A DNA stretch of 64,000 nt. It comes from Heliocidaris tuberculata (taxonomy: Eukaryota; Echinodermata; Echinoidea; Camarodonta; Echinometridae). Position numbers and translations under genes: made by a program. Positions 1 to 18,886 of this stretch are shown here, piece by piece. A model generated the notes under the pieces. That model was given only the letters and a program-made list of their open reading frames with translations, did no database searches and was not told the origin of the DNA. Where the stretch lies: NCBI GenBank assembly GCA_025618425.1, contig CM046851.1, positions 4,083,524-4,147,523 of the forward strand, written 5' to 3'. Position 1 is the stretch's first letter; each line of letters starts with the position of its first letter.

Positions 1-440
1 GATTTTCAGGCTCCGCCTAGCCGCTTGAAGACCCTCCCTCCAATAAGCTTGCGAGATATAGCAAGCATAATTGCGCACGCTACCTTCGCGCCATCGATAG
101 AGGGAGTTTCATTTCATTTAATAGGAGTAGGACATGTTTTGAACGCAAAAAAGTGTCCGGTGGAAATAAGCTACCGGTGGCTTGGATGACGAGAATGCCA
201 AAAAAATCACCTTTAATGAAATTATGAAAAATCCACAAATCCCCAATAAACAGAAAATTATTTTTTATGCTGATTTTATCTTACAGTATTTAATCTTAGT
301 GGAGATGCACTCACACTTATGCAAGGTTATTATTAACCTCGCACAACAGACGTGCTTTGACTGGGGACTTTTACAGTACCCCCATGTCACAGCCCAGTTT
401 GGCTGTGCTCTTCTTTATTTGAGGAAAAATATGTGCTCAA
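1..440. other. unrecognised non-coding DNA
   Basis: No supported gene. A 97-codon open frame starting at 182 has no recognisable motif and no splice context. The last part may belong to the decayed LINE that follows. Confidence 0.4.
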
Positions 441-1000
441 TATGTATGCTAGTACACTGGCATTCATACCAATGATCTCATATTGCAAGTGAAGGCAGTA
501 TAGAGAAGGGCTGCCAGATTTGTAAAGAATGACTACTGCAGGCAGAGTAGTGTCACTTCTTCAATCTTGTGACACAACTTGGCACTTGCTGAAAGGAGAA
601 AGATAGCAAGACTCACTACCTTCTTCAAAGCCCATGAGGGCTTTCTCTCCATTCAGTCGGGGACCTGCTGCACCCTGTCGCCTGTTTAACTAGAAGATCT
701 CACAATAAATCATATATCGAAATTAGCACTAATAAAGATTCCTCTAAATACTCATTTCTTCCGAAAATACTGACTGATTGGAATTTGTTACCTGAAACAA
801 TAGTAAACATTCAAGATCCCAAATTGTTCAAAGCTAAACTGCAAAAGCATTATCAATAGTATTATTTTAAAATTTTTGCGCACACCCATCTGACTCACTT
901 TACTTCACAGGAGTGTTGAGGCGAACCATTCAAGATCAAGATTCAAGATCAAGCAACAACAAAAAAAAAACATAAAACAAAAAAAATCAATAAAAGGGTA
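440..1000 (+). mobile_element. 3' end of a decayed CR1/Jockey-like LINE
   Basis: Across shifted frames the DNA reads like the end of a non-LTR reverse-transcriptase ORF: AARFVKND, then ERARLTTFFKAHEG, then KYSFLPKILTDWNLLPETI and a final LFKAKLQKHYQ before a stop near 859. That series is typical of CR1/Jockey-type ORF2 C-termini. Stops and at least two frameshifts show it is dead. The tail, near 935-1000, has short tandem repeats and an A-rich end, as expected of a LINE 3' terminus. Confidence 0.6.
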
Positions 1001-2190
1001 AAAACTCACTGGTTTTAGGTGAGGCTATTGTCACCAAGGCACGGGAAGATGAAGGTAGCCCCACTCATCCAATGTACTAGGTTATGATTATAACCTCGTA
1101 CTCCTCTTACATTACGGGTACGTTGAAACTAAGTTTCACCTAACTCACGCTCTTTTACCTCACCATGAAGTAAATTATTTACTCCGGAGGGGTGACTAGG
1201 TATTGAAGCTAGGTCTAGCTGGTAAAATTATCATTAATTTTTCAAACTTAATGATAAAAAAGACAAATCTTACCACCTTCCAAAGCAAGTCGTCTCTACT
1301 ATCGGAGCATTTTCGGTGGTATGGTGGTTGTGATAGGAAAATCGGACGGGGGAAAAATACTGCTGACCCTTGTCGTTATGAGGCGCTGTTTGTGAAGTTA
1401 TATTTTTTAAAGAAACTGTATATCATTTGTATATGTTTTTCCACTTAATTGATAAAGGGAGAGGCTGAAAAATTTGTGGATCTGTAAATAAACTATTGTT
1501 GTAACTAAGCATGATATCTGTTGGGATTTTTTTTTACTTATGTATTCGTAATGCTCTTGTTTAATGTGTCTGTTGATTTAAGCTTATCACACTTTTTCTT
1601 AATAATAACATTGTATATTTGAAAACCTTTCTATGCCTGGCTATTTATTCATCCTTCTGAACATCATTATACAAGACAGACAAAAAATCAATTTATTAAA
1701 TCAAGCCTCCACAAAGTTACCGATTCCCTTTTAAGGGATAGTGTCAAGCAAAGATATTGGATATTGTGGCAATTGTTATTTATAAATCGTGATAAGTGAA
1801 TCCTCCCCCCCCCCTTCACATAAATAAATATTGTGAAATCATTTGTACTTGAAAGCAAAATAGATAAATATAAATAATGGATATTGTTAAATCATCATTT
1901 ATAAATAATTAAAAACATGAAAATTATTATTCATAAATACCTGTACTCATTCTATGACATTTTCATACGAATAATTATTTGACAAGGTAAATTATTGAAT
2001 TATATTTAAAAAAATTGTCTAAATGATAAATTTACAAACGGCGGCTCATACCACGGAACCCCCAAAAGTAATCTTCTATATCGGGCACAAGAGGGCAGCA
2101 AAATACATAAAAACGGTACAATCAACTGTTACCTCAGCCCAGTCACGGCAAACAACTTTCAAGCTCCAAAATTCAGCTTTTTCAATACCG
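1001..2190. other. non-coding DNA with a repeat terminus
   Basis: No gene recognised. The stretch around 1039-1068 is related, inverted, to the right end of the inverted-repeat element at about 2366-2635 (shared GATGAAGGTAGCCC), so a partial copy of the same family is likely here. The rest is AT-rich with a C-tract at about 1804-1814. Confidence 0.35.
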
Positions 2191-2191
2191 G

Positions 2192-2240
2192 GGTGCAGAA
2201 ACTTTACATCAAATTCAAGAGTAGACCCAAGGCAACGTAT
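2192..2240 (+). other. candidate non-coding first exon of NUDT13-like gene (3' edge)
   Basis: A good donor (ATTG followed by GTAAGT) occurs after about 2240. The NUDT13 coding exon at 4391 is preceded by a splice acceptor and has its ATG only 27 bases in, so the gene needs an upstream 5' UTR exon; this donor is the best candidate I see. The left boundary is arbitrary. A reading frame from 2023 is open through the donor, but no protein was recognised. Confidence 0.25.
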
Positions 2241-2365
2241 TGGTAAGTGATGTTCCAATTTTACCTTGATATTTATTATGTTTTGGTTAGGACTATTACA
2301 GCAGGCTGCACATTCAGCAGGGGTACGTGATCTCAAGTGGAACCGAATGGTTCCGATCCACGAGT

Positions 2366-2635
2366 GGGTAGCCCCATTGTAAAGACACTAATGTGTGGAA
2401 TTGCTAATTTAAAGAGCGGACAGATCACATGCTATTTACATAATAATTTCATTTACGTACATGTATGCGTTGTGTACATATTGTGTGCATGTTATAAGTG
2501 TATGGAAATCTTTTATACTCTGCACATAATGCGTACACAACTCATATACGTAAATTGAGTGATGTATATCATGCGATCTTTAAATTGGCAATTCCACACA
2601 TTAGTGTATAATTTGCACTTGGGCTACCTTCATCC
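2366..2635. mobile_element. MITE-like inverted-repeat element
   Basis: The two ends are inverted copies. ACACTAATGTGTGGAATTGC at 2385 pairs with the reverse complement of the sequence ending at 2607, the match continues inward through a TTTACGTA...GTTGTGTAC segment, and outward GGTAGCCC faces GGGCTACC. It is almost palindromic and has no ORF, so a non-autonomous DNA transposon is likely. I could not fix the target duplication. It would lie in intron 1 if the upstream exon is right. Confidence 0.6.
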
Positions 2636-3059
2636 CCGCGTGTGACTTATTGACAAATAGCTGAGCATTCTGAATGTTGTTTGTACCATAGGCGCGTGTG
2701 CATACATGTACAACATATACCGAAGACTAAGCCCGCACATTCTTTACCCCAATCTGTGCTTCTCAGTATCACTAAAAAATATCAGAAATTACCAATTTTT
2801 ACCGGGGAATCACTACCACCTGATGAGATGATCAAGTAATATCCAGAGCAGAAAAACATTTACCAGTGGCAAGTACAGTTTTGTTCTAGATCTACATGTA
2901 GACTTTTATTAGCTGGCAGAACGGTACCCAGTAATCTGTATATGTAAAATCGTACACAATGAAGCAGCAATGGCTCCATGGGTGGTGAAGATGAGACAAT
3001 TAAAAAGATTCTTTCTTCTGTTCCCTACCCTGCAGTGCCACACACACAAAATAATGAAT

Positions 3060-3670
3060 TAACTATGATGGGCAGGGAGGGGGAGGGGGGAGGGGTTATT
3101 AATTTTTTTTTTTTTAAATGAAAAAGTTGCTTCCTTTCACTGTTTCCTATGACTGCATTTTGTCATAATTTTGGTAGATCTATGTTCATTTGTTATTCTT
3201 TGATTATGGCATTTTATGCATCCCTTTTATTTCTCAAGTTATTTATATTCTTTCACACTTTCACCCCCACCCCCAATCTCATACTCTTTGTGTACTGGGG
3301 TCTTGCCCCCCCCCCCCCCCCAGAATCTCTACTACAAGTATATAGTTCATTTTCTTTCAGTTCATTATCTCTCATTCACCCTTTCATTCCCATCTCATAC
3401 CCCTTGTGACTTTTCTTCAATCTTTTTATCTTTTAAGGGAGTGTACAGTGGTCCCCCCCCTCCCCCAGCATCTCAACTTGATTAATAATGCATCCCTTTT
3501 CTCTGTCAAAATTCATTTTCTCACTTTCACACTTTTTCACACATCCCCCATCTTATACCACTTGAGATTTTTCTTCAATCTTTTTATCTTCTTTACATAT
3601 TTTGTCTTCTCCTCCTCCACATTTTTCACATAGTCCCTTCTGTAACTCACATTCTTTTTTTTTTTTTTTA
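3060..3670. repeat. pyrimidine-rich low-complexity tract
   Basis: Long C/T-rich DNA with several C runs (about 3307-3320, 3453-3468) and a T run near 3652-3669, interrupted by imperfectly repeated segments built on TCATTTTCTCACTTTCAC-like and CTTCAATCTTTTTATCTT words. Proline/serine/phenylalanine-rich open frames here follow from the base composition. Confidence 0.6.
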
Positions 3671-4417
3671 CTTCTGCATTTCAAAATAAAGGCACACGTG
3701 AAATAGCTAAGGAGGAATATTTTGATCTAGGCATAGATCCTGGGGTCTGCTCATTTATGAAACTTCAGACTGTCAATGTGATCCTTTATGATGTACCTGT
3801 GGGAAGAAGGAAAAGAAAACACAAATTACATGTATAATCATCTCTATCAAATCACACATAATTTGAAACTCTGACTGAACTGTAATTATTTTCAGCAAAT
3901 TTTCTATAAAGTGACTTTTTTTTGGGGGGGGGGAGGGGGCCAATAGCCTAACTAAAAGCTAACTTGTGATGGCGTTCTAAAAAGATATGACGGGTTTGGA
4001 GTATCAACAAGTAACTTGTCGTGGAAGATGACGCTGGTCTTGGCAAAGACGGCTTTGTGAAACACTTAGCGGTCAAGTTGAGCAACAGCGTTGAGATGTT
4101 GTTGATCTTGTACTTATGACAGTTACTCTGACTCTGCACACCTTTGAAATGATAGACCACTACCTTTTTGCTGTACACATACAATACTTATTAACAGGAG
4201 AAAGAAGGAAGATTTTCTATATAAACATAAAGTGTTGTTGTGCAGTTGTTATTGTGAATTCAGAATGATATCCATGCCCATCTTGCAATTATTTTCAAAA
4301 TACTTGAAATACGAGAGACATTTAATATCTGAATGCTTAATATTTAATTAACAAAATGTGATTATGTTTTGAAAAATGTTTTCTTGAGCAGGTGCATCGA
4401 AAATCAAGATCGTCATC

Positions 4418-10876
<6,459 letters not shown>

Positions 10877-13210
10877 ACCATTCCATTCTTCTTTCTGCAT
10901 GGGTATTCTACTTCAAATTAAATTATATTCTTCAGCTGCAATACATGTGAAGAATATTATGTAATGAACAGGGCCTTCTTATTTTAAACCGGTGGATAAA
11001 ATTAGAAATTTATATGATCTCATGCCCCTGTGTTAGCTTTGGATTAGTATTCTGTTAGTCAGTACCCTGGACCATGGTGAAGAATATCTAGACCACTCCT
11101 TTCAAAAAGTTGGAATCATCATTTTACCCTGGCCCATTGAAAAACTTTTTTTGTACCCCATCCAATCAAAGATTGACCTTTTGTGTTCTAATCGGGGCCT
11201 TATTTAGAATGCTCAATATTCAGTGTGTAGCTAATATATGAATGAGGTTTCCCCATAAACTGGACTCTTCAAGTTTATTTTGCTCAAAGTCTTCCAATAC
11301 TCTTTAGACCTAAATTCAGCTTTCCTTCTCCAGATTTCATCACTGCCAGTATTCTTTTATTGCTACATTTTGTTTGATAAAATAGTCACGAGTCTGAAAA
11401 GTAAATTCATGATGGAGAGTACATGTACCTGTGATGAAAAGTTGAAAAATTTACACTTTTTATGGAAAACTGTGATTGTGAGCCTTTCAGTACGTTACAA
11501 TTTCAGGATTTTAATGCTAGTTTTCCATATGAAAACTCTGTATTAAACATGATAAGGTAACTTGATGAAAATATACACAGTGTGTGCAGGAATGTTTGCT
11601 CTTTCTGCACATACATGTACATCTAGAATATAATTAGGGATATAAAGTCAAACAACAAAATATGGGCAATTGTCTTGAGATGTAACTCCTTATGTTGCAT
11701 CTTTGTTATTCTTCCATATGTGAAGTCATGGAGGATGGCAATCCTCTGCAGGAAGTGCCTTTACTCAGGAGCTCAATGTCGTTGTAGTGCTTGATACTGA
11801 TGTGGAACAAAATATGGAGTCTGTTACCATGGTATCAAGGGAGGCTGTAACTTGGGATGTTCCTGTCATTGAAATGAAGCCTTTTGGGTCCCCTTGGCCT
11901 TTCCAGTTCTTGTATTAGTTGCCAGCCAAACAATCCTTTCCCAATGCTGTTCATCTAGGCTCTTCAATCTTCACCAGTGCTGAGCAGGTGGCTGTAGCAA
12001 TGGAGCCAAGTGGGTGTAGGTGGCAATACATGTACATGTATATTTCATTGAGGGACTTTCCTTATTCACTGTTTACAATTTTGATTGCAGCATGATTTGC
12101 TGTGCATCTGTCACTTATGTGGTAGGTCATTTGGTGTCCTGAGGTGGATCTCCTCTGATGTCGTGGCATTAAAACCAATAGTGACATTGATTGAGGAGAG
12201 AAGCATTTCAGCACTGTGACCAATATCAGTTGGGAGGTGAAAAAGTTGAATCAGCATCAAGGTGCACTGTGCTGATGCCTCGTTATTTGTTTCTGGTGAT
12301 TGCATTTGGTGATTGGTCTGATGAAATAAAGACTGCATAGTGAAAACTTAGCTTCCTGAGTCAGAAAGTGAAACATGCTCAGAAGGGTTTGATGTAGAAG
12401 AGATTGTCCATTCTTTATTGGTAAAATCACAAGGGTATCATATTCGCTATTAATGGCCTGAGATTGCTCCTTCTTTTCCACTACCCCTAATATAACTTTC
12501 AAAAATCTCTTTACTTCCGTGATGTACGGAACCATGAAAAGTGAGCAAATTAGTAGAGTTTTGCTGGTATGATCATAGAGTTGAAAGGTAGGTAGTGTAA
12601 AGAGTCAAGTATGTGTTGTAAGATAATGGCACACAATGGCAGTGATATTTGCTTTAAAAAAGCATCATTGTATTATTATTAGATCTTCCTCCATTTCCAA
12701 TGTTATCTTGATTCTGTAGTTGGATCTACTTGTAGTTTACTGCATTTCAAGAACACACAACTTCAGAAATCACTCATATCCCAAAACGATTGGCAAGTCA
12801 TCTTCTTTTTATCATAATATTGGTTCATGTAACTATTATTTATTCATATACATTGGGACATTTCACTGGTCCCATTTCTTTGATTTCTATTGTTTTTAAC
12901 CTTGGTATATAAACAAGGTTTCATTTCAACAAGGTTTCATTTCAACAAGGTGTTTTCTTGGGTCTCAATGTGTTTGCCAAAACAAGGTTCATGACTCTTC
13001 ATTTGGAAAGTGAAGCAATTAAAAAGAAAAAAAAAACAGTGTCTATTGCGCCAATTTGAAGAAGAAAAGCTGATTCATTTGAATTTTTAGCAATATTCCC
13101 AATTATTGTCTGTTAAATCTAATGTGATTGTATACTGTAGCCTCTTCAATATGATTCATGCAATGGTAAAGAAAGAATTTTGTCAAGTAACTTGTATTTC
13201 CATGAGCCAC
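10877..13210. other. downstream of NUDT13; no gene seen
   Basis: NUDT13 3' UTR must start here, but no clear poly(A) site could be chosen. The stretch 11700-12540 is less AT-rich and has broken short frames on both strands, suggesting old inserted coding DNA of unknown type. Nothing could be named. Confidence 0.4.
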
Positions 13211-13720
13211 TTCTGTATCAGCTTTATATATCGAGTGTCCCCCCAAAACGGTACACTTTTAAAACGGTCCCCAAATAAAATTTTTTAGTGAATTTTGGGG
13301 AAATTTTTATATCATGGATAGCTGAAGGTCTCCTCTATCATATGACACAAAAAAAGGTCTAAAAATATTTCATGCTTGGGTGAGCACTGCCCACTTTTGT
13401 AAAGGACGTGAAAATTAGGTTGCGCAGGAATTCACTATCCATTTTGGCTGAGATGAGAAGTTCTCCAGCTTAGAAATTGCTTATGGTATTTTGAGTTTAT
13501 GATAGATTATGATGGATATGGGTTTGTGCGGTGTATGACATGGTGTTATGTAATCAAAAGTTTATGCATCAGTGATCATAATTTGACTTCGGAAGTTTTA
13601 AAAGCATTACCCGCTGTTGATCTGTGGTAATTGATAATGAATTTTTAGGGTTGGGATTTGTGCTGGGTATGGCATGGTTTATGTCACCATTATTCAGGAA
13701 CAGAAATTTGATAATTCAGA
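13211..13720. repeat. possible dispersed repeat fragment
   Basis: Non-coding stretch with a GTGTCCCCCCAAAACGGTAC motif followed by an imperfect ACTTTTAAAACGGTCCCC echo. It looks like a transposon end, but no partner terminus was found. Confidence 0.2.
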
Positions 13721-13721
13721 A

Positions 13722-13858
13722 TCAAACACTGATCCAATCAATCAATCAAACACTGATTCAATCAATCAATCAAACACTGATTCAATCAATCAATCAACCA
13801 AAAAAACTATCAAACAACCAATCAATCATTCAACAGTAATCAGTCAATCAATCATGTC
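13722..13858 (+). repeat. CAAT-based tandem repeat
   Basis: Repeats of TCAATCAATCAAACACTGAT (20-24 bp units) grading into simple TCAATCAA tetranucleotides. Short open frames over it are composition artefacts. Confidence 0.8.
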
Positions 13859-13919
13859 AGCTTAGTTAAGAAAGAGATACCCCTATGACAATGAAAAACA
13901 CCTCCCGGAATTGTGACAC

Positions 13920-13951
13920 GTCACACACACACACACACACGCACACACACC
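13920..13951. repeat. (CA)n microsatellite
   Basis: CACA dinucleotide run with one G interruption. Confidence 0.9.
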
Positions 13952-14472
13952 CATATGTGTATGGAATACCTTTTCGGGTCATAAGTTCTAAACCAACTTT
14001 TGTCGGACAGGGGGTTAAGTCCAACAAGCATCGGGACAGAACTCATGAAATATACACAAATGTGTCATACGTGTGTGAAGACAGAATCGTAGCCAAGTGT
14101 GTGTGAATTAATTTGATACGGCGCCAGCTATAGATGTAACTTATATAGAGGGTACTAGATGCTGCTTAAACCAGTTATTTATTTGAATAAAAAAATCAAT
14201 GTATACCATTTTTGTTTATTAACTTATGCATTTTTCTTAATTTAGTTCCTATTAACCATGAACTGCCATCTACGATTTTATGTTATTTTTGGCCATAATA
14301 TTTGTTTATTAACATATATTATGTTAAACATTGCCCAAACACTTATTCAAAAAGTATCGTATCAGCTCAACAAAGTGAAATCAGTAACCTATCTTTTCTT
14401 TTACTCCAAAAGCGCATAGGAACAATTATGGGCACAATACAAAAATCGTTTATAATAATTTAAAAAAAAATA

Positions 14473-14860
14473 CAATAATAATGATAATAATAATAATAAT
14501 AATAATAATATCATTTTAGTATCATATATCGCTCATGTAGTCCTTCTCCCCTTCCAAAACCTCTGCCTCCCCCTCCTCTTCTACCCCTTTTCTCTTTTGC
14601 TTGCTCCCTCTCTCTCTCTTCTACACCCAGACTGTATACTTCTGCCTTTACCGTTTTCTTTTCTATCCTTCCTGTCTCTCTACTTTTCTCTCTTTCTCCG
14701 TTTCTCTCATTCATCATTGCTGTAAAATATGTACAAATGTGCAAGATATTTTATTTTCATGACTTCATTTTGTTAACTCCGTGTAATGCAGCCTCTGGGC
14801 TGCCATGTGGATTTTTAATAAAATGATTAAAAAAATTAAATTAATTTATTAGAGTAGATC
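14473..14860. repeat. (ATA)n, pyrimidine tract and possible LINE tail
   Basis: An (ATA)n run at about 14473-14510 is followed by C/T-rich DNA to about 14705. A segment ending TTTAATAAAATGATTAAAAA near 14835 resembles CR1/L2-type 3' ends. The minus-strand frame here is low complexity (Glu/Arg-rich). Confidence 0.4.
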
Positions 14861-15430
14861 TTCACCAAAGTAAAAAAAAAAAGGGGGGGGGGGAAGAAAG
14901 AAAATTACTGAGGATGGAGAATGTTTGAGATACTAGTGTCTTGTTTCATCCTGTGAAGTGCATGCCATACACATGTCTAAGTGTATGCTTTCATCATCAT
15001 GAGCTATAATTTCTTGTAATTCACTGCAACAAATGGCTAAACTGAGAGAGAAACAAAAGTTGATTAGAGAAGTTGAATGCATATTGTATTTCAACAACTT
15101 ATGTGAATTTTTTTTAGGCCTGAATGTCAGATATGAGACATTCTGCAATAAGATTAAACAAAAAACAAAAACAAAAAAAAAAAGAAAAAAAAAATACCAG
15201 AAATGCAGTTTCACTTTGATACAGTGTTCTCTTTACGTACATCAATAAACCAGCCCGATTTAACTTATGGATTTTACTTAATTAATTATCATTTATGCAA
15301 CAATGAGACAAAGTTTTTTTCATTATTATTACATTGCTCATTTACATGTGCATGGAACCATAGTTTTGTTGCCTGGCAATTAATGGAGATGTTGAACTTT
15401 CACCTTCACGAATAAAGATGAAGCCTCTTC
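14861..15430. other. AT-rich DNA, no gene seen
   Basis: Contains an A/G homopolymer pair at about 14870-14890 and an A-rich tract at 15159-15196. No domain or splice-supported frame was found. Confidence 0.4.
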
Positions 15431-18400
15431 AGGAATAGGGTTCAGTTGAATTTATTAACACTGACCGAGTCAACATGAAACCAATTTACACATATCATGT
15501 CCAATAAACATACTGAGTAATGAACACTATTGAAAATCTAAACATTTAACATGAACACAAGTAACTACTTTGCCCAAGATTCCCCTTTTCTATCTCCTTT
15601 GTTACTTAAATATATGAAAAGTTCGTCAAACTAATAATAACCTAAATTACTCAAACTAGTATGATACTGGTCGTTAAAATCTAACCTGACATAACAGCTA
15701 CACACTGTATGATTTCAATAATAGAAGTCTTTAAAATGTTTAAACTGAGTGACCTGCAACACCCTCACATTTAACATAATCATGAACCGGCTGTAAATCA
15801 CTAAGTTCCCAACCAAAAATGCAAAAAAAATCAGTTAAAAACAAAGTTACATACAAGTATCATTTGTATAACTCCAACAAGGTAATATAAAACTATTTAC
15901 ATAGATATGAAGAGATACTACAAGCTTTCAGAATAAACAGCCTATAATATTGTACAAAAATATATCTAGATTGAACTATATAATCCTGCCCTAGCCTAAC
16001 AGGATATAACTTTTGCACTAACAAACTAATACGGCTACCATGTCTGGCTGCTCGAGATGAGAATATCATAATGCTGAAAACACTTGAGAATATTGCAGAA
16101 GCAATGCACCAGATATGCAAAATTAACTTCATGGTGCATGTACAATAATCATTAAAACCAAGATTTACAGTATAATGCGAAGAAAAACCAGCATTAATTG
16201 TGCAGGAAGCCTTTAAACGAAGAGGGGCATGCGAATGCATGAAACACCTGTGTGCTGTATTCATTTATACTAATGGGTGTACCCCATATGTGACTTAATG
16301 TGTGTAAAAAGAAAATCCATAAAATTCTTTTCTTCTTCAAAAATTGAGAGAGGCAAAATATTATATCAACAGCATACCTCAGAATGCATGGGTGTACAAT
16401 ATTAATATAAAAATAACAACATCAAGGAAATCAATAATCAAAGATAGAGATTCTTCATTTGAACAAACCAAAATACTTTAGTCAAAGTAAAAGTAAGCTT
16501 AAAATATAAAATTATGTAAATGTACACACTTCTTTACAAAATAGCCCTATGCTCAAAACAAAGTGAGTGGAAAGCCATTGAGTAACTCAACATTTAACAT
16601 AAAAGCTATACTAAGCACCTACCACCAAAGTTCCACCCCCCCCCTCCCCCCTGCAGCTAATTGTAAAAGAAACATGTACGATGGTGTACCAAGAATTAAC
16701 GATTTCTTGTCTTAAGATTTTTCTCTGAAAGGCAATACAGGTAGACCATATTGAAAAAAGCATCCCAAATTAATCGAAAAGAGATTACCAGACACCCCTT
16801 ATATACACATTATAATCATTATCACAGAGCTATCACATAGCAGATGAACACACTTCTCATTGAAAAGCCAAACATATATTTGATAACTGCTGGAATCTAC
16901 CAGTGGTTGCAGAAGAATTCAATTAAACAGCATGACTATGAAATAAAAACAAGTAAATAAAGTAATTGTGACTTGATTGCATAATAAGTTGTCATTATAC
17001 ATGTATAGTCCTATAAATATATTCTGTTCCATTATTTCCCTCTCATGTGTCATGTTTAGCAAAATGTGGGGTTCTACTTTTACCATACGGCACATTTATA
17101 TTGCTTGAATTCATGAGCATGAAGTGCACACACATCCATCTGACATGGATTCTTAATTTCCTTCAGTCGTCACCAGCTTCTTGCTCTATGACTGCTATGT
17201 CACTAGCTAAACTTTAAGTCTTCAAAATCAGGTTTAGCAAAAGACACATCTTCAAAGAACTATCATAACTGTACCCACCTTTAGTTGTGCTTCCCTTATA
17301 ACATCAGTTGACTAGAAAACATTCTGCTATAATTGCAAACATGGATGTCCCATATACTTCTATATTTCTTTGTCCTATAATTTTGTGTACATATCCTTAG
17401 AATCTTGACAATATCAGATACTCCTTTTACATCTGATCACAATACATACCACATATCATTTATGAAAATAAAGTTATATTGGTCAATGGGATGTCCTGAG
17501 TATTCAAACAAAGTGTTAAAAACAGGCACTATATACCATCATGATTATGGTACCACTGATGGTGTTTTGGTGAAATCTGTAAAATATAACATCTAATTCT
17601 AGGTTTGACACCATGGCCACGTGCCCGTATTAAAAAACCATTTGTGATTGACGTCAATTACAACTCTGTACTTATGGGAGTTGCGATTAATTCATTTACA
17701 ACTCTTTTATTTGACTTGCCCTCTGATTACACAACATAATTATGTGTGAAATCACAGTAAGACTATGCATTCGTAAATGTACATTTAATTAAAAAGTATG
17801 GTTGACTGTTTTGGTCATTGGAGAATAAAGGAAAATTTCAGAGTGTACTTTTGGTATCTCCTGAAAGTTAATAATGATACGACCCACAACAGTAGGCGTA
17901 TGTAATGATTGATACATGTGGCAACGACTAACATTTTTAGACTAAATGCCTTCAATATAAAAGCATTAATAATAAAACTGAAGAAACTAACGTAAGCCGG
18001 TGCTTAAAATCTTCTGCACACTTCAGTACTAGATATTGTACTTTGCAAACAAACAAAGAACAAATATTTTATCTTAAGTATTTCCATATGTTCTGGGATA
18101 ATGAAACACAAAGAAACTGTATCAGACTGACTCAGGTTGCACAAGATATGAGTTGTATAAAAATGTTCACACCAACAGTACTTAATCATCCATATCTTGG
18201 CACGGGAAATACTCAAATGACTATTTTCATTTTCTGTATATGTACTTTACGTGTCTATCACCAAGAATACACTGTACTAGGTTGAGTTGATACACAATGA
18301 CGTATCATGATTTTTGCCACCAACTTTAATACAGTCTAGCTATATGGATCTATCCTTAAAAAGTAAAACATGCTTGAGGACACATACAACAATAAGAGTG

Positions 18401-18886
18401 GCTACTGAAATGCAATTTGAACACTTATTTAAGTTTGTTACACACATTTTAATGTATAAAATCTTTATAATTATAGTTTTTTCATTAAAAAAACCCAAAA
18501 TAAATAGATATTATGTGAACTATTCTTCCTCTAATTAAGCACCTTCCATCCTTAAAATCATGATTCTAGAAAATATCTCATGCAATTTTTTTTTCAGTTT
18601 CTCGAGGTTGTTACCACAAAAAAATGCAACATAGTCTATCATTGAAAGGTGAACAAATTTAGCATCATACAGGCTACATTAGTGTAATTCTACACGACAT
18701 TACATTACTTATAATCATTGAAAATGGCATGTATAGCTTAATGCATTTAACTCTACAATGACTGTTGATTCTCTCAATTATCTCTAAAGTACACAAATGG
18801 TGCTTTTGAAGAGGTGGTTTGCTTCTTTCAGCCCAGACCTAGAAACTGCTCTGCTTGCAAGAGTACACTTGGGTAAAAGTTATAGG
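15431..18886 (-). other. possible long 3' UTR of the composite minus-strand gene
   Basis: This 3.4-kb AT-rich stretch lies directly after the TAA at 18887. It has no recognised repeat family, no coding exon and no strong splice pair, which fits a long 3' UTR. A minus-strand AATAAA (15451-15456) near its far edge could be a poly(A) signal. A C-tract interrupts it at about 16635-16652. RNA reads would be needed to confirm it. Confidence 0.3.

Noticed and set aside
3149..3633. Proline/phenylalanine-rich open frames
   Set aside because: Low-complexity C/T DNA; three overlapping frames are equally open.
3700..4190. Possible minus-strand terminal exon (YIIKDHIDSLKFHK) and the frame at 3948-4184
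   Set aside because: The acceptor looks good, but the peptide is short, no family was recognised and no upstream exons were found.
14511..14744. Glu/Arg-rich minus-strand frame
   Set aside because: It is the complement of a simple C/T tract.
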